Below are positions 60,043 through 64,000 of a stretch of 64,000 nucleotides of DNA, in pieces. The stretch's first letter is position 1; every line of letters starts with the position of its first letter. The position numbers and the translations under genes are program-made. The stretch covers positions 45,752,628-45,816,627 of the forward strand of contig NC_067116.1 of NCBI RefSeq assembly GCF_021347895.1, read 5' to 3'. Under the pieces are notes generated by a model. The model did no database searches and had not been told where the DNA came from. It saw only the letters and a program-made list of their open reading frames with translations. This DNA comes from Acanthochromis polyacanthus (lineage: Eukaryota > Chordata > Actinopteri > Pomacentridae).

Positions 60043-60516
60043 CCCAGATAGCAAACTATGGGTGAATCAATGTTGAATCTATGTTGAGACCTAACGTAGA
60101 AATTATACAGAAAGCGCAAGGTTGATAAAATGTTGAGTCAACGTTTGCTTTTCAACCGTAAATCACACTTTACCCAGATAGCAAAAGATGTTAAATCAAT
60201 GTTGAATTAGGGTTAAGAAGGTTGAATTGTGGTTACGGTTGAAGACTGATGGTTGGATCAACGTTGATTCAACAACATTTTGTCAACATTGAAGTTTGTG
60301 TTTAAAAGATACCATTGAATCTACGTTGTATTTTGGTTTAATTAAAATGTTTGACAGGTCAATGTTTAATTAATGTTGAATCTATGTTTGCAAACATGTG
60401 ATCGATGTAAGCAAACGTTGACTCAACATTTTATCAACCTTGTGCTTTCTGTATAATTTCTACTTTAGGTCTCAACATGGATTCAACATTGATTCACCCA
60501 TAGTTTGCTATCTGGG
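60043..60516. mobile_element. Foldback/MITE element with ~105-bp inverted ends
   Basis: The ends CCCAGATAGCAAACTATGGG and its complement extend inward, nearly identical, for about 105 bp (to CAACGTTTGC on each side). The interior is made of ATGTTGAATC/GATTCAACAT-type palindromic words and contains a third partial end (CCCAGATAGCAAAAGATG at 60174). Non-coding, 474 bp. Confidence 0.8.
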
Positions 60517-60539
60517 CATGTTCATCCGTTCAGGATTCC

Positions 60540-61890
60540 TCGTCTATCTGTTAAACTGCAGGTCAGCATCTCCTCACACTGACATCACATCAGCGCAGCA
60601 AAAAAAAAGCAATTACTGGACCGAGCTTGTGATGACAGCCAGCTAATGGAAATTTCCACATAATTACCATTCTCAAAAAAATGAAGCTACGGTGCAGCGG
60701 AGAACATTAAGACTTAATAAATTATTAACTCATTTAGGTCATATGGTAATAATGGAAACGCCAAATGAATTCACTCATTGGTCTTTCATATCGTAAAGCA
60801 TTAATAATCACATTTTATAAATAAATACAACTCCACTGTTTTCCTCTGAAGGTTTTTAGGTGCAGTGACTCATGTCAGTGCTGTCGTTCACACAGGATGA
60901 AGAGAAGCTCTGCTCAGCATTTATGAGGCTTCTGGTTTCACTATGACGTCTCCCAGTGATTAACAGACAGAACTGACAGTGTTAAGCTCAGGAACAGACT
61001 TCTACAGCAAAACCTGAGCGTTTTAACCATATCATAATGAAGAACAATAACACAGCTGGTCACTTAATCCAGCTGGAACTCACATATGATGGAGTAAACA
61101 CAATTTTCTATATTTTAATATTCTGAAACATCCACAACCTTCTGACTGTTTTCTAGAAACCATATTTGTGTACAGTTAACTGGAAAAGCAAATTATTTTC
61201 AAAGGATACAGAACTGTAACCTGATGATGTGGTTTTCTTTTCTGTTAACATAATGAGGACTTTTACACATTTAGCAAGTTGTAGAAACGTTGGAAATAAA
61301 GGAACCGGTGAGAAATCTTAAACCGTCCACCGCTGACAGCCTTCTCGTCTTTCTGCAGCTTCGCTTCTTTACACGAACATTTTCTCCAAACATAATTCAG
61401 ACACTTTTTAAGATTCTACCACAATGAAAGATTTTTAAGACAAAGTGATGCATGAGCCATCAAAGGTGGACCTGCCGTTACCTAAAGCAGCAGTTCCAAG
61501 ATGATCGGACTTGTGGCTCTAAATCTGCTTGCACTCTCAAAAGTTGGGCCAATTATCACTCCCTCAGGTCACTGGAGCAGGTTTTCTTCCCCATAACGAG
61601 GTTCTACATGGATAATTCTTGTGGTCAGAGACACACAAAGGTCTGAGTTGCCTTAAAACACCTCAAAAGTTCATTCAGTTTGAAACGGCTTATTGTGGCA
61701 GTGACCTGTAGAAGGCGGGAGCATGGAGGCATTTCCTTGTTTTAGTACTTGGACTCTGATTATGACATTAAAGTTCAATTTAATCTAAAAAAGAGAGATG
61801 AAGTAGTTGGAGAAGCACATAGACTGTACAGGGAGGAGGTCAGGGTGGATGGACGGGTCAGTAACAACGGACACTGTCAGACTTCTGTAA
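60540..61890. other. Intergenic, no gene seen
   Basis: Bases 60640-60830 are repeat-free with several TTAATAA/ATTA motifs and might be regulatory. Otherwise nothing was recognised. Confidence 0.45.
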
Positions 61891-61895
61891 CCATG

Positions 61896-61966
61896 ACTAG
61901 ATAGATTAAACCTTTATTAATCCCACAACGGTGAAATTTACAGTGTACAGCAGCAAATAGAACATC
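61896..61966 (+). repeat. Dispersed repeat fragment, second copy
   Basis: CCTTTATTAATCCCACAACG, GTGAAATTTACAGTGTACAG matches the fragment at 12125-12195. Confidence 0.5.
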
Positions 61967-61969
61967 TAT

Positions 61970-63140
61970 TCTGTTACCTTAATCAACAGCTCCAAAGTTT
62001 TATTCCAAGGAATTGTTTTCAGGAAAAGAGAACGACAATTCAGATCCATGAAGATCACAACAGTCTGACGTATGAAGAAGCGTTATTAAAATGATATTTA
62101 GTGTACGGCTCTATTCTATTCATTGTCAGTCCATGAGGTTTCTTCTATAACTCCATGTGAATGTGTGCCTGAACATTAAAACTGTTTCTAGCTGCACATT
62201 TAGTTTGATGGTGTCTGAAGTGTTCAGGCAGTCAGGAACGTTCAATGCAGCATTATTCTGTTTCACAAAGCAGGGACTCTTTGAAGGGTAAAACTATTTT
62301 CTCGTTCCTTCATTTAGAACCTGGTCCCTGTGGTGGGAATACACTGAGGTTCTCTAGAGGTTCTCTAAAGGTTCTCAGTCCCTGGAGAAAGTTCCTGTAG
62401 TGGAAATGCAGCTAAAACTGATTCTGTGCCAAAACTAAACCACGTAGAAGTCTTTATGTCCGGATAAACTCATCATATTTAGCATTCAGGGAGGAGAAAA
62501 GCTTTTTTAAGCTTACAGTAATTCACAAAAAGCAAGATAAGTATTTTCAAATGTCAAACTACTTCTCTAAGATTGTACAGAAATGAATGAAAAAATCTTA
62601 CCAAAGGATATATATTATTATTAATTTTTTGCTGGAATTTATTTAAGGAAGCTCCACACGAGCTCCAGTATAAAACAGTGAAGGAACTGACAGAGAAACA
62701 TGCAGAGAACACCATCAAACAGCTTGTTTCACTGTTCTAAAGTGTAATTTGAGCAGATTTAGGTTCAGTTTCATTGCATGAAAGCTGTGATTGAGAGTCG
62801 GTCATTCTGGGATGTTTGGGTCACGGTTAAAATCTGAACGTTGCCTTTGGGACAAACCAGAACTGTGTGAAATGAAGCGAGAGAACAAGAAGCTTTCTGC
62901 CGAGAGGCTCACAAAGACCCGAGCATGTGCAGAAGGGGAGTCATTAAAAATTCAAACTGGCCACTGCTCGTTTCATCAGTCACTAGAAATGGAAGGTAGA
63001 GGGCTGGGGGTGGGGGGGGGACCAGTTTTGATATTTTTGTCTGGGATTTAATTTCCTCTTTTTACATATTTGATCAAACGCCTTCTTCCTCACGTCCTTA
63101 ATCTCCCTCCATCTACCTTCATCTCTTCCTTTCCTGCCAT
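61970..63140. other. Intergenic, no gene seen
   Basis: Unique-looking DNA with a G-run at 63008-63021. The frame at 62791-63051 lacks a recognisable domain. Confidence 0.5.
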
Positions 63141-63144
63141 CCAT

Positions 63145-63420
63145 CATATGACCTGACTTTAATATGCTTTACGGTGGAACATAAGGCATTCATCACACCG
63201 CGGCCGGGCCCAGGACGTTGCCATGCTGCACATTTCATAGACCAGTAAGCCTCAGCAGCAGCATGGGCCAGCTGTAGAGCTGCTAATGCCTCTATTTATT
63301 CCGCCAGGCGAGCCGGCAACAATCTGTCACTCCAGGCCCGACTTCAGCGACTCTGAGGAACGCCTTTTATGGAGCCACTCGCTGCTCCTTAGTAAACATC
63401 TCTCTAGTCACCTGATTGGC
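63145..63420. promoter_or_regulatory. Candidate conserved non-coding element
   Basis: Higher GC, repeat-free block with CATCACACCGCGGCCGGGCC, CTGCTAATGCCTCTATTTAT and GGCGAGCCGGCAACAATCTG. Composition unlike its neighbours; regulatory role inferred. Confidence 0.3.
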
Positions 63421-63429
63421 CTTTTGTGA

Positions 63430-64000
63430 GGATAGATGGATGGGTAGGAGGATGCAGGGAGAGGGAAAATGATGCATGGGAGGAGTGGGAGCCAGAGACA
63501 CAAGATACAGAATGAAAATGAGGAAAAGGAGATGAAAAAGTGATAGGAGACAGATGCAACAGATAAATCTGACTTGGGCTGTAACAGATAACACATTTTT
63601 AGCATGCTAATGTCAGCACTGCAGGAGGAGGGATGCTGGGTGGTCCAGGTTTAAACTCTACCTACTGGAAGGGAAGCAGACAAACTGATATTTATTTAGT
63701 AGCACAAAACTTAACCTATTTGTTGTTTTTTTAAGCAAACTTGCTTGACAATTATTAGATGGTTTATGATGAAATTTGCCACAGAAGGTGACATTTAATT
63801 CACAAAAGAAGGTCAGAGTGTGAAAGTACGACACATGGATTTGCACTTTATTCATTCATACGTCCCAAACAATGTCTGCTGCAGACTTTAGTCGGCACTT
63901 TGTTCACATTTGTGGTTTTAAGTGAAATGTTTCTGAACTTTTGGACAGATTCTGATGAAACCTGCTGCAGATATTCATGCTGCCTCTGAGGACAGTTCTT
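63430..64000. other. Intergenic, no gene seen
   Basis: Purine-rich 63430-63560 (GGAG/GAAAATGAGG) followed by AT-rich sequence. No feature was recognised. Confidence 0.5.

Overview
The window is vertebrate, almost certainly a percomorph-type teleost: it has intron-rich extracellular-matrix coding sequence with GT-AG introns, Tc1, hAT and LINE debris, and several repeat families I associate with spiny-rayed fish genomes (GGAT-tailed dispersed repeats, MITEs with ends like ACTACCGTTCAAAAG). There are no prokaryotic features. The species cannot be fixed from sequence alone.

Region 1 (1-21.5 kb, + strand): the 3' third of a fibrillin gene. Twenty-three exons join in frame to 1,092 residues plus stop, from inside cbEGF25 through TB6, TB7, cbEGF43, a furin site (RHRR) and the C-terminal propeptide, with a candidate 2-kb 3' UTR ending near 21.5 kb. 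Sequence details place it in the FBN2/FBN3 group rather than FBN1. Its introns hold LINE reverse-transcriptase fragments, hAT-like elements, and two nested inverted repeat pairs that bracket exons 14-21.

Region 2 (22.5-24.5 kb, - strand): a cortexin gene whose C-terminal half is very close to vertebrate cortexin-1. It lies tail-to-tail with the fibrillin. In mammals CTXN1 lies near FBN3, CTXN2 near FBN1 and CTXN3 near FBN2, so this neighbour points to the FBN3-type copy of the paralogon.

Region 3 (24.6-64 kb): no protein-coding host gene was recognised. It holds an apparently intact Tc1 transposon with a 350-codon DD34E transposase and nearly identical ~213-bp terminal repeats (45963-47598), a decayed Tc1 pseudogene (58.6-59.3 kb), and a ~1.2-kb, 29-bp-unit minisatellite that appears to have grown from the HGGGSIM-coding motif of a third Tc1-type transposase (54.6-55.9 kb). 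It also contains foldback elements, five copies of one MITE (one with a Tigger-like element nested in it), a facing pair of tRNA-like modules, simple repeats, a GC-rich promoter-like block near 51 kb and several blocks that look like conserved non-coding elements.

The two genes have no direct biochemical link. Fibrillin forms extracellular microfibrils; cortexin is a small neuronal membrane protein. Their proximity is a relic of ancient block duplication. Intergenic calls rest on visible repeats and composition only.
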